Source: a virus
Strand: one strand, 5' to 3'
Length of the DNA: 41,979 bases
IMG/VR virus record: IMGVR_UViG_3300036791_001036
Coordinates: 1-41,979 of that record
Position numbers and translations under genes: made by a program. Of this stretch, positions 31,676 to 38,972 are shown in pieces. Under the pieces are notes generated by a model. That model had not been told where the DNA came from. It did no database searches and was given only the letters and a program-made list of their open reading frames with translations. How positions within the stretch are numbered: the first letter of the stretch is position 1; every line of letters starts with the position of its first letter.

Positions 31676-32140
31676 TCACGCCGCGCCCGCGCCCTTGCGC
31701 GTGTCAATGACAAACGCCTTCGCGGTGCGCGTGTACGCCCCGTTGCGCGCCCGCTTCACAAACCCGTGGCGCGCGAGCGCATTGATGCCCCGGCGGGCGT
31801 CCACGGCGAAGCCGCGCTGCGCCAACTGCGCGAGCGTGCTCGGCCCGTGCTGCTCGATGTCGGCGAGCAGCTGCGCTGACGCGGCGCGCCGCGCGAGCTT
31901 CTTCCCGACGTACCCGCTCTTCTTCGTATACGGGCCGCGCTTCTTGCCCTTCGTCACGACGACCTCGGGCCAGGAGGACGCGCCGTTGCGCAGCTCCGGC
32001 CGGAGCAAGTGCGGCGGCGCGTCGCCGAGGAACTCACCCGGGGCCATGCGATACAGCACGCGCAGCTCGTCTTCGATCTGCTGCCCACGCGCGCGGACGC
32101 CGAGCCGGACAACATCGCCGTGCAGGTCGCTCTTCTTCAT
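31676..32140 (-). CDS. Probable winged-helix protein
   Basis: 154 residues. The C-terminal half LLADIEQHGPSTLAQLAQRG-AVDARRGINALARHGFV reads as a winged helix with recognition helix and wing (KRARNGAYTRT). A basic linker GKKRGPYTKKSGYVGKK precedes it. It probably binds DNA. AAGGA lies 7 bases before the ATG. Target unknown. Confidence 0.65.
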   Translation of the reverse strand: MKKSDLHGDVVRLGVRARGQQIEDELRVLYRMAPGEFLGDAPPHLLRPELRNGASSWPEVVVTKGKKRGPYTKKSGYVGKKLARRAASAQLLADIEQHGPSTLAQLAQRGFAVDARRGINALARHGFVKRARNGAYTRTAKAFVIDTRKGAGAA

Positions 32141-32162
32141 GCGTCGTCCTTCGTGTCGCGGG

Positions 32163-32603
32163 TTACACCGAAGCGTCCGCCGCTTGCGATGGCGGGCCCG
32201 CGCGACGCGGGCGCCGCTTCTTCTGATCCTTCTGCGCCCGCCGGGCGCGCGCCTTCAGCGTCAGGTACGTGCGCTGATCCCCGTGCAGCTCGACGACGTT
32301 GTACCCCTGCGTGCGCAGCAACACGCAACAGAGGAAGTAACACGTCTCGCCCAAGCCCTTGTAGTTGCCGACCTCGTGGAGGTGCCGCGCCAGCGCGGCG
32401 ATCGACGTGATCCGCAGCTCGGCGCAGACGCGCGTCAGCGCCCGCGCCGAGACCGGATGCACGATGCCGAGCTTCCCCAGATCCTGGCGGTTCCACCGCA
32501 GCGATCCGATGACGAGCAACGGCTGCCGCTCGTGCTTGATGAACGTCTGCCCGATAATCCCGGCAAACTCGCCGGGGTCGACCGACGACGTCAGGCGCGC
32601 CAT
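32163..32603 (-). CDS. Hypothetical protein with possible HTH
   Basis: 146 residues. Segments LRITSIAALARHLHEVGNY and LLRTQGYNVVELHGDQRTYL, and a strongly basic C-terminal tail (KARARRAQKDQKKRRPRRAG). A nucleic acid-binding role is plausible. Perfect GGAGG six bases before the ATG, located inside the end of the upstream gene. Confidence 0.65.
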   Translation of the reverse strand: MARLTSSVDPGEFAGIIGQTFIKHERQPLLVIGSLRWNRQDLGKLGIVHPVSARALTRVCAELRITSIAALARHLHEVGNYKGLGETCYFLCCVLLRTQGYNVVELHGDQRTYLTLKARARRAQKDQKKRRPRRAGPPSQAADASV

Positions 32604-32770
32604 CGCGCACCTCCGATCCGGTCGATCAGGCGCGACGCGGTCGGCGAATCACGCGGCGCATGGTTGAGGTTGGCACGATCTGTGCCGGGGGGGGGGGGGG
32701 GTACTACTTTGCTCGCGTCGATCGGGTGCGGCGTCGCACAGGCATCGGTGAGGGTCACGAGGCGCGGCAT
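32591..32770 (-). CDS. Small protein containing a C15 tract
   Basis: 59 residues. The reading frame passes through 15 consecutive C bases (coding strand), giving a run of prolines (KVVPPPPPGTD). It overlaps both neighbours, and its stop lies 10 bases beyond the next ATG. Frame and coding status depend on the true tract length; with one base more or less the C-terminal half would change. No family recognised. Confidence 0.45.
   Translation of the reverse strand: MPRLVTLTDACATPHPIDASKVVPPPPPGTDRANLNHAPRDSPTASRLIDRIGGARWRA
32687..32701 (+). repeat. Homopolymer tract, 15 G
   Basis: Fifteen consecutive G on the plus strand, inside the minus-strand gene 32591-32770. Such tracts are prone to slippage in replication, and also to sequencing error. 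Confidence 0.9.
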
Positions 32771-33021
32771 CGTTGCACGCGGCGCAGATAGTACTCGACG
32801 TGCTCGCGATCGGCGGGGTCGGCCTCCGCGAGCAGGCGGCTGAGCGGCGTCGGCTGCAGACGCGTGACGATGGCGTCGATCCGATCGGCCACGTCGCGTT
32901 GGCGTTGGGCGAGCTGGGCTTCCATCTCGGCGAGGGATTGGGCGCGTCGGCGGTCGGCGATGTGCTGCGCGTATTGCTCGCGGGTCATGTGCACGCCGTG
33001 CTCGAATGCGTAGATCGTCAT
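32755..33021 (-). CDS. Coiled-coil small protein
   Basis: 88 residues. After YAFEHGVHMTREQYAQHIAD comes a long helix with heptads (QSLAEMEAQLAQRQRDVADR) and a C-terminal EADPADREHVEYYLRRV. No family recognised. Between this gene and the one at 33091 lie 69 bases with only GC-rich simple sequence. Confidence 0.65.
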   Translation of the reverse strand: MTIYAFEHGVHMTREQYAQHIADRRRAQSLAEMEAQLAQRQRDVADRIDAIVTRLQPTPLSRLLAEADPADREHVEYYLRRVQRCRAS

Positions 33022-33090
33022 AAGGCCCCGGGGTCGTGAGGAGGGGCGCGCGGGGGGTGGCGGCGGCGGCGGCGGGAGCGCCCGGGTTAG

Positions 33091-33318
33091 TCACTTCTTT
33101 TTTCCATTGCCGTCGCGCGGCGGGCGAGCCCAGCGGCTGTCGCTCCCGCGCGTAAACTCGTCGGCGACCGCGAACGCGTGCGCCACGAGCGCGGGCGCGT
33201 CCGGTAGCCGGGTGTCGGGCAGCTGCGCGATGTGCACGCAGCTGATCACCGAGAACGCGATCAGATCGCGGACGGTCAGAATGTCGAACGCCGTGGGTCG
33301 GTTGTCGCGATCTCGCAT
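33091..33318 (-). CDS. Hypothetical protein
   Basis: 75 residues: FDILTVRDLIAFSVISCVHI is a hydrophobic helix, followed by PDAPALVAHAFAVADEFTR and a basic, charged end. Excellent AGGAGGG before the ATG at 33318, which decides the start over a longer reading frame. First gene after the repressor. Could be a small regulator or immunity protein. Confidence 0.65.
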   Translation of the reverse strand: MRDRDNRPTAFDILTVRDLIAFSVISCVHIAQLPDTRLPDAPALVAHAFAVADEFTRGSDSRWARPPRDGNGKKK

Positions 33319-33352
33319 ACGGTACCCTCCTTTTGCGGTTGGGAAACTCCGG

Positions 33353-33820
33353 TTACCTGCTGGCGTGGCGCATCCGGCCTCGGCCGCTGGGGGTGGCGAG
33401 CCGCGCCCGCGCCTCGTCGAAGCGCTTGGCGAAGTGGACGAGCGTCCGGCGGTCGGTCGCATCGAGGCGCCGGATCAAGATCGCGAACTCGACCTCGGCG
33501 GCGGTCATGCCGTTCCTGACAAACGTCTTCGTTTCGAGTTCCGCAGGCGCGCCGTAGAGCGACTCCAGCAACATCGCTTCGTTGGCGAGCCCGGCGGCGC
33601 GCAGCATCCGCGACGGCGAGCAATGCCCCGCGTGCGCCATGCGCAGGCACGCGTGCAGCCCCGGGCCGTGCGCCGTGGATCCGGTCATCCAGTGCGACAA
33701 CTGCGAGCGCGAGACGGCGGCGCGCTCGGCGAAGTCGCGGCGCGTGCCCCGGTACTGCCGGACGATCACGTTGAGCAACTGCGATAAGGGAGATGTGAGG
33801 TCGCCCATCTGGCCGGGCAT
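33353..33820 (-). CDS. Repressor-like HTH (XRE-type) regulator
   Basis: 155 residues. The N-terminal domain SQLLNVIVRQYRGTRRDFAE-RAAVSRSQLSHWMTGSTA has the XRE helix-turn-helix with recognition helix around SRSQLSHW. The C-terminal part (RNGMTAAEVEFAILIRRLDA) is helical and could oligomerise; no LexA-like cleavage site is seen. It heads the minus-strand operon, facing the Cro-like gene across two inverted repeats, as a lysogeny repressor would. ATG 33820 or 33808 are both possible. Confidence 0.8.
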   Translation of the reverse strand: MPGQMGDLTSPLSQLLNVIVRQYRGTRRDFAERAAVSRSQLSHWMTGSTAHGPGLHACLRMAHAGHCSPSRMLRAAGLANEAMLLESLYGAPAELETKTFVRNGMTAAEVEFAILIRRLDATDRRTLVHFAKRFDEARARLATPSGRGRMRHASR

Positions 33821-33834
33821 TCTACACCAACTGT

Positions 33835-33849
33835 TGCGCAAATTGCGCA
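33835..33849. promoter_or_regulatory. Palindromic operator candidate 1
   Basis: TGCGCAA-A-TTGCGCA, a perfect 7+1+7 palindrome just upstream of the repressor start. It lies within outer arms CTACAC (33822-33827) and GTGTAG (33852-33857). Placed to control repressor transcription. Confidence 0.6.
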
Positions 33850-33871
33850 GCGTGTAGTTCGGACGATTTGG

Positions 33872-33900
33872 AACGGTTCAGCCTGCGAATCTGAACAGTT
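33872..33900. promoter_or_regulatory. Palindromic operator candidate 2
   Basis: GTTCAG (33876-33881) and CTGAAC (33891-33896) with further outer AAC/GTT. It ends 8 bases before the -35 of the rightward promoter, so a bound repressor could block it. Confidence 0.55.
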
Positions 33901-33908
33901 TGCGTCGT

Positions 33909-33937
33909 TTGACAGGTGACTGGCCGACGCGTATGGT
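33909..33937 (+). promoter_or_regulatory. Rightward early promoter
   Basis: Perfect -35 TTGACA at 33909-33914, 17-base spacer, -10 TATGGT at 33932-33937. It faces the Cro-like gene and the whole early operon. This is the best sigma70-like promoter in the window. Confidence 0.75.
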
Positions 33938-34015
33938 TTCGTCTTTCGGTGGCCCGTTTTCGCAACGCGTGCCTTTGTTGCGAACCACGCACCGCCCCTC
34001 GTGGAGGACCTGCCC

Positions 34016-34342
34016 GTGCTGCTGCTCTTACCGGAATTGGCGGCGCTGCAAACGTACCGACTCGACAAGGGGCTGACGTGGCAGCAGCTCTCCGACGCGA
34101 TGCCGGGGCGCATGCGCGTCCCCGCGCGCACCCTGATGCATCTCTGCACCGCGCCGATGGGCAAGACCAACGGGAAGCCACGGCAGCGGCGGCAGCTGCG
34201 CGACCTCACGCTCCACAAGCTGCGCCTGTTCATCAAGCACGCGCGGATCCCGGTGCCGCGCACCGCCGGGCACGCCCGCGTCGAGCCCGGCCTCGTGACG
34301 GCGGCGATCTGGGAACCCGGTGACGCGAAGCAGGCGGTATGA
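34016..34342 (+). CDS. Cro-like HTH protein
   Basis: 108 residues from GTG 34016, chosen because GGAGG lies 8 bases upstream; a GTG at 34001 is too close to the promoter leader to have such a site. LAALQTYRLDKGLTWQQLSD and then RMRVPARTLMHLCTA are consistent with a helix-turn-helix. A basic region (GKTNGKPRQRRQLRDLTLHK) follows. As first gene of the early transcript opposite to the repressor, a Cro or early regulator role is likely. The stop overlaps the next ATG. Confidence 0.65.
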   Translation: MLLLLPELAALQTYRLDKGLTWQQLSDAMPGRMRVPARTLMHLCTAPMGKTNGKPRQRRQLRDLTLHKLRLFIKHARIPVPRTAGHARVEPGLVTAAIWEPGDAKQAV

Positions 34343-34569
34343 GCCCCGCGCTGCGCGTCCTGGCGATCTGGCTGCTGGCGACCGTGCTGCTCGTCCTGAT
34401 CGTGAGCGTCCCGCTCGTGCGCGCGTGGTGCGCCCGCCGCCATCTCCACGACTGGACGCTGCGGCTCACGCCGACGCGCATTTATCTGCTGTGCACCAGC
34501 TGTCACGCCGAGACGCCCGGCTGGGATCTGCACGTGCCCCTGCCTGACGGGCGCCGGAGGACCGTATGA
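34339..34569 (+). CDS. Small membrane protein with zinc-binding motif
   Basis: 76 residues. A hydrophobic segment VLAIWLLATVLLVLIVSVPL is followed by a soluble part RIYLLCTSCHAETPGWDL with CxxC. It would be tethered to the inner membrane with the zinc site inside the cell. Overlaps both neighbours by four bases. Function unknown. Confidence 0.6.
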   Translation: MSPALRVLAIWLLATVLLVLIVSVPLVRAWCARRHLHDWTLRLTPTRIYLLCTSCHAETPGWDLHVPLPDGRRRTV

Positions 34570-35324
34570 CCGAGAAGCCGCCGACCGCCGACGTGCCGCC
34601 CGCCGATGCGCCGACGACGCTGCCCGCCGTGAAAGAGCGCACGCCGATTCCGACCGGCGCCCCGCTGCCGGATCTCGGCATGGTGATGCGCTTCGCGAAC
34701 GGCATCGCGAACAGCGAACTCGTGCCGAAGGCGTACCGGGGCAAACCGGCCGACATCATGGTCGCGGTCCAGCGCGGCGCCGAGCTGGGCTTGTTGCCCA
34801 TGCAGGCGCTCGAAAGCATCGCCGTCATCGGCGGCCGGACGGTCGTCTTCGGCGACGCGCTGCCCGGCATCGTCATGGCCTCGCCGCACTTTCAGGATTT
34901 CACCGAGCACTACGAGGTCAACGGCGAGCGCCGCGACGGCCTCGTGCCCGACGACTTCAAACACGACGCGACCGCTGCGGTCTGCATCGCGTGGCGGAAG
35001 GGCAAGCCGACGCCGGTCGTCTCGCGGTTCACGATCGCCGACGCGCGCAAGGCGGGCTTGCTCAACAAAGACGGCCCGTGGCAGACGCACCCGGCGCGCA
35101 TGCTGAAGCTGAAGGCGCGCAACTTCGGCCTGCGCGACGCCTTCCCGGACGTGCTGCGCGGCCTGCTCACCGACGTCGAGGCGCACGACCTGCCGCCGGT
35201 CGAGCCCGCCGCGCCCGCGCGCAGTATTCGGCGCATCTCGGAGGCGCGCGAGACCCTGCACGACTTCGGCATCGACCGCGAACCCGCGACCCGGTCCACC
35301 CCCGACCCCGATCCCGTTCTGTAG
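34566..35324 (+). CDS. recT: RecT-type single-strand annealing protein
   Basis: 252 residues. The core YRGKPADIMVAVQRGAELGL, LESIAVIGGRTVVFGDALPG and WQTHPARMLKLKARNFGLRD matches RecT/Redbeta-like annealases. It binds single-stranded DNA exposed by an exonuclease and pairs it with a complementary strand, used for phage recombination and circularisation. The nuclease two genes on (35584) is its natural partner. The disordered proline-rich N-terminus of about 35 residues and the tail are variable parts. Confidence 0.92.
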   Translation: MTEKPPTADVPPADAPTTLPAVKERTPIPTGAPLPDLGMVMRFANGIANSELVPKAYRGKPADIMVAVQRGAELGLLPMQALESIAVIGGRTVVFGDALPGIVMASPHFQDFTEHYEVNGERRDGLVPDDFKHDATAAVCIAWRKGKPTPVVSRFTIADARKAGLLNKDGPWQTHPARMLKLKARNFGLRDAFPDVLRGLLTDVEAHDLPPVEPAAPARSIRRISEARETLHDFGIDREPATRSTPDPDPVL

Positions 35325-35338
35325 AGAGGCGGCGGCAC

Positions 35339-35587
35339 ATGGCGTACGACCTGCACAATCCCGTCGACCGCGTGATCGCGGCCGACGAAGCCGCTGACCA
35401 TGCGCAGGCGCGCCGACGCGGGCAGCGCGTGCGCGAGATCGCCAACCTCCTGATCGCCGCGCTCGACGGCCACGCGCAGCTGCGGGATCCCGAGGTCGCG
35501 CGCCGGGTCCTCTACGGCGCGCTCGTCGATGCGCTGTACGGGAACGCCGCCGTCGACATCGACCCGCGCCCCGGGGATCGCCGATGA
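35339..35587 (+). CDS. Hypothetical helical protein
   Basis: 82 residues, helical (RRRGQRVREIANLLIAALDG), sitting between RecT and the nuclease, with GAGAGG before its ATG and a four-base overlap with the following gene. May help the recombination pair, but unrecognised. Confidence 0.6.
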   Translation: MAYDLHNPVDRVIAADEAADHAQARRRGQRVREIANLLIAALDGHAQLRDPEVARRVLYGALVDALYGNAAVDIDPRPGDRR

Positions 35588-36276
35588 CGCTCCTGCTCGA
35601 CCGCGCGACGCATACGTACACCGACGGCACGCCGCAGCCGCTGCGGTCGGCCACGCAGATCATCAATCACGTCGGGCTGACGCCGTTCGCGTCGGTCCCG
35701 CTGAGCATCCTCGACCCGGCGCGCGAGCGCGGCTCGGCGGTGCATCAGGCGGTCCACTACTACAACGAGCGCGACCTCGATCTCGCCGCCTTCTACGCGG
35801 CGAATCCCGATCTCGCGGGCTACGTGGCGTCGTGGGTCACGCTCGACGCGACGGGGCGGCTGCAGCCCGTCCTCTGCGAACACCGGATCGCCAACGACGT
35901 GCCGCGCTACGCGGGCACGCTCGACTTTCTGGGGATGTTCGACGGCGCGGCGGCCCTGCTTGATTACGCGACCGGCGACCCCGACGACGCCTGCAAGCAT
36001 CTCCAGACGGCGGCGTACGTCCTGGCGGCGCGTGCGTGGGCCGAGCAGCCGGGCGAGGACGTGCTGCGCGCGTTCCTGGGGGCGCATCCCTATGTCGCGC
36101 GCTACTCGGTGCGCCTGCACGCCGACGGCGCGCTGCCGACGCTGACCCGCTACGACGATCCGCGCGATTACACGAGGTGGTTGGCGATCGCGACGGCCAT
36201 CAACATCATCGACGCCGAGCGCCCGGCCGCGCAGGCGTGGCTCGCCGACTGGCTGCAGGCCGAGGCGACGCTATGA
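35584..36276 (+). CDS. RecB-like PD-(D/E)XK exonuclease
   Basis: 230 residues. Family features: ATQIINHVGL and RGSAVHQAVH at the start, then D114 in YAGTLDFLG, D127 in LLDYATGD, and Q141/Y145 in HLQTAAY. These are the residues of Cas4/RecB-like phage exonucleases that feed RecT. The usual lysine of the D-x-K motif (position 129) is alanine here, so activity may depend on another lysine or be lost. Overlaps the upstream gene by four bases. Confidence 0.85.
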   Translation: MTLLLDRATHTYTDGTPQPLRSATQIINHVGLTPFASVPLSILDPARERGSAVHQAVHYYNERDLDLAAFYAANPDLAGYVASWVTLDATGRLQPVLCEHRIANDVPRYAGTLDFLGMFDGAAALLDYATGDPDDACKHLQTAAYVLAARAWAEQPGEDVLRAFLGAHPYVARYSVRLHADGALPTLTRYDDPRDYTRWLAIATAINIIDAERPAAQAWLADWLQAEATL

Positions 36277-36297
36277 CTCGATTTCCGGAGGCCACAA

Positions 36298-37656
36298 ATG
36301 CCAGCCGTCGCCGTTGACGCCATCGTGTTTCGTGAGGACCTCTATCCGCGCGTCGAAACGAGCGCGGTAATGGTTCAAAAGTACGCAGACGATCTCGCCG
36401 TACTACCGCCGATCGAAGTCAATCAACATCACGAGCTGATCGACGGTTGGCACCGCTGGACCGCCCACAAAAAGGCGAAGGCAGCCGAGATCCCGATCAC
36501 GATCACGACCACCAAGGATGACGAGCACCTGCTCGAACTGGCGATCGAGCGCAATGCGCGTTTCGGCTTTCAGTTGTCGACGAATGACAAAAAAACGGTC
36601 GCGCGGCGGCTGTATCGGTCGGCTACGCCCGAATCACGCGGCGCGAAAAAGCAGCGGCTCGCGGAAATTCTGTCGGTCTCGTACGACACGATTGCCAATT
36701 GGCTGTCGCGCGTGGACAAGGACACTCAAGAAGAGCGCGACGCGGCGGTACAGAACCTCTATTTGCAGTGCTACACACAGGAGGAGATCGCCGAGGCGGT
36801 TGGGATGCCGCAGCCGACGGTCAATGCACTATTATCGGAAATCCGCACGTTCGGAATCCCGATAATACCAGGCATTTTCGCCGAGGATCTCAAGGACAAG
36901 CACGGCGCCGCACTGAAGGCGGCTGAGGCCGAACGGCTCGCAAGGATTACCGCCGAGAACCGCGCGGCAGCCGAGCACGCCGCCGATTTTGAGCCGCCGA
37001 TTTACAACATTTGGAAGCAACAGCAGAAGACGAACGGGAGCGGGCACTTCGGCAACAGCGAGGTGCACTGGGTCGACAATCTCCTCTACTTCTACACGCA
37101 GCCCTTCGACATCGTCGTTGACCCGTTCGCGGGCGGCGGCTCCACGCTCGACATCTGCAAGCGGCGGTTTCGGCGGTGCTGGCTGTCAGACCGGCTACCG
37201 ATCGAAGAACGGCAACGCGAGATCCGAACGCTCGATCTGAAAGACGGCCTGCCAGACCTTCGGAAGCGGTGGGCCGACGTGCGCCTTGTCTATCTCGACC
37301 CGCCGTACTGGAAGCAGGCCGAAGGCCAGTACAGCACAGACCCCGAGGACCTCGCGAACATGTCGCTCGACGAGTTCACGGCGACGCTCGCGGCGACGAT
37401 CAACGCGTTCGGAAAAAAACTGACCGCCGGTTACGTTGCGCTCATTCTCCAACCGACGCAGTGGAAGGCGCCGGACCGGCAGTTCACCGATCACGTCGCC
37501 GACATGCTGCGGGTGGTCAAATTTCCGGTCGACATGCGCTATTCGGTGCCGTACGAAAGTCAGCAGTGCACGGCGCAGATGGTCGACTGGGCACAGGCCG
37601 AACGGCGATGCCTCGTCCTCACGCGTGAAATCGTCGTCTGGCGGGTGAGGCCATGA
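36298..37656 (+). CDS. ParB-like/HTH/DNA methyltransferase fusion (DPPY type)
   Basis: 452 residues. Residues 1-95 resemble a ParB N domain ([20 protein letters not shown]). Two helix-turn-helix segments follow, near 119-140 ([18 protein letters not shown]) and 160-182 ([20 protein letters not shown]). The methylase domain has FAGGGST at 277-283 before the catalytic DPPYW at 334-338, in the opposite order to the fusion at 4080. DPPY indicates N6-adenine or N4-cytosine methylation. GGAGG lies before the ATG. Base composition is less GC-rich than the neighbours, a sign of transfer. The stop overlaps the candidate nuclease gene. Confidence 0.9.
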   Translation: MPAVAVDAIVFREDLYPRVETSAVMVQKYADDLAVLPPIEVNQHHELIDGWHRWTAHKKAKAAEIPITITTTKDDEHLLELAIERNARFGFQLSTNDKKTVARRLYRSATPESRGAKKQRLAEILSVSYDTIANWLSRVDKDTQEERDAAVQNLYLQCYTQEEIAEAVGMPQPTVNALLSEIRTFGIPIIPGIFAEDLKDKHGAALKAAEAERLARITAENRAAAEHAADFEPPIYNIWKQQQKTNGSGHFGNSEVHWVDNLLYFYTQPFDIVVDPFAGGGSTLDICKRRFRRCWLSDRLPIEERQREIRTLDLKDGLPDLRKRWADVRLVYLDPPYWKQAEGQYSTDPEDLANMSLDEFTATLAATINAFGKKLTAGYVALILQPTQWKAPDRQFTDHVADMLRVVKFPVDMRYSVPYESQQCTAQMVDWAQAERRCLVLTREIVVWRVRP

Positions 37657-38225
37657 CAAAGCCACGAATCTACGGAGAAGACTCGCCTTTCGGCGCGTGG
37701 TGTCGCGCGGAGAAGGACCTCGATTCCATTGACTTCAGCCTCTACGTGAGCGACCGCGACTTCACCACCCATCGCTATCGCGACAACGTCGACGGCCTTG
37801 GGCGACGGCGCGTGCAGTTGATGCAAGCACTGGAAATCAAGACGCGCGACGGGATGCCTGATTGCTGGCAGCAACAGAGCAAATTCTTCGAGCATCAACT
37901 CCTGAACCAAAAGAAGCGCCTGCGGTGCAGCCTCGAAGGCGACCTCAAGATCGTGTGGCACTTCGGGTACCACATTCTGTCCCTGCACGGCGACAGCCCG
38001 GCCGATGACCCGATGGTGACGTGGGTCTCGTTCGGGCCAACGGGCAGCCTCTCCGCGCGCACGATTTCAAGGGCTGATCTCGTGAGAGTCCTGCGGTTCG
38101 ACTTACGGCCGGATACGCTCGAACCGTTGAAACTGCGGCGCCATCACAAAGTCGCGCGGATTGTCGAAGTGGTAACCGCGCCGTTGGGTTTCGTGTACGA
38201 GCGCGTCGTGACTCGCCGGAGCTGA
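37653..38225 (+). CDS. Candidate PD-(D/E)XK nuclease paired with the methylase
   Basis: 190 residues, starting inside the methylase stop (ATGA). [18 protein letters not shown] supplies D34/D36, and [17 protein letters not shown] supplies E61-I-K63 followed by conserved-looking glutamines, the arrangement of PD-(D/E)XK nucleases. The second half ([18 protein letters not shown]) is beta-rich. A nuclease directly coupled to a methylase would act as a restriction-modification-like pair or as a phage DNA-processing enzyme. No homologue can be named from memory with certainty, so activity is inference. Confidence 0.5.
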   Translation: MTKPRIYGEDSPFGAWCRAEKDLDSIDFSLYVSDRDFTTHRYRDNVDGLGRRRVQLMQALEIKTRDGMPDCWQQQSKFFEHQLLNQKKRLRCSLEGDLKIVWHFGYHILSLHGDSPADDPMVTWVSFGPTGSLSARTISRADLVRVLRFDLRPDTLEPLKLRRHHKVARIVEVVTAPLGFVYERVVTRRS

Positions 38226-38237
38226 CGAGGTACACAC

Positions 38238-38960
38238 ATGGGGACTGCGACGAAGCTGCTCGATCTCGACGCCGCGAAATCCATCGGCGGTGACCTGGAG
38301 ACGTCGTCGCAGTCGCTCGCGCAGCGCTTCGGATCGTTGGCGATCACCGACCCGGCGACGCTGGCGCAGGCCGTCGAGGATCGGTCGGCGATCGCGGCGG
38401 CGGTGCGGAACGTCGAGACGTTTTTCGGCCCGTTCAAACAGATGGCGCATCGCCTGCACGCCGCCTTGTGCGAGCGCGAGCGCGAGATCCTGGCCCCGCT
38501 GCGGGCGCTCGACCGGCAGCGCGTCGACGCGATCCGCGACTACTCCGTCGAGCAGGACCGACAACTGCGGCAGCGCGAGCAAGACGACGCCGAGCGCCTG
38601 CGCGCCGAAGCGCAGACCCGCGCCATTCGCGAAGCCGCTGCGCTCGAAGCCGCCGGGCAACCCACGATCGCCGAAGCCGTCCTCGCCGAATCGATCGCGG
38701 CCCCGGCGCCGGTTGTGACGCATGCGGCGCCGACCGTCGAGGGGCTGAAGTTTCGCAAGCGGTACCTCTGGCGGTACTCCGGCGGGCCCGCTGATATCGA
38801 GACGACGCCCGCCGCGATCGTCGCGCGGACGCTGGCAATCATTCCCCGCGAATTCCTGGTCGTCGACGAGCAGAAGATTTCGGCGTACGCGCGGGCGATG
38901 CGCGGCAACGGCACGATTCCCGGCATCGAGTTCTACGACACCAAGGATCCTGTGCGGTAA
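38238..38960 (+). CDS. Coiled-coil protein of the recombination region
   Basis: 240 residues. Central long helix of charged heptads (LCEREREILAPLRALDRQRV to about residue 140), then a C-terminal globular part with RKRYLWRYSGGPADIETTPA and IPREFLVVDEQKISAYARAM. That C-terminal module (PREFL-x-x-DE-x-KI with PGIEFY) recurs in phage proteins next to RecT genes, but its role is unknown; a recombination or nuclease-inhibiting role has been considered for such proteins. GAGG before the ATG. Confidence 0.7.
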   Translation: MGTATKLLDLDAAKSIGGDLETSSQSLAQRFGSLAITDPATLAQAVEDRSAIAAAVRNVETFFGPFKQMAHRLHAALCEREREILAPLRALDRQRVDAIRDYSVEQDRQLRQREQDDAERLRAEAQTRAIREAAALEAAGQPTIAEAVLAESIAAPAPVVTHAAPTVEGLKFRKRYLWRYSGGPADIETTPAAIVARTLAIIPREFLVVDEQKISAYARAMRGNGTIPGIEFYDTKDPVR

Positions 38961-38972
38961 CCCGGAGGACAC

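Noticed and set aside
36274-36318. 14-codon leader frame starting at ATG 36274 ahead of the second methylase
   Set aside because: It covers the ribosome binding site and has no special codons such as a run of one amino acid. Not enough to call an attenuator.
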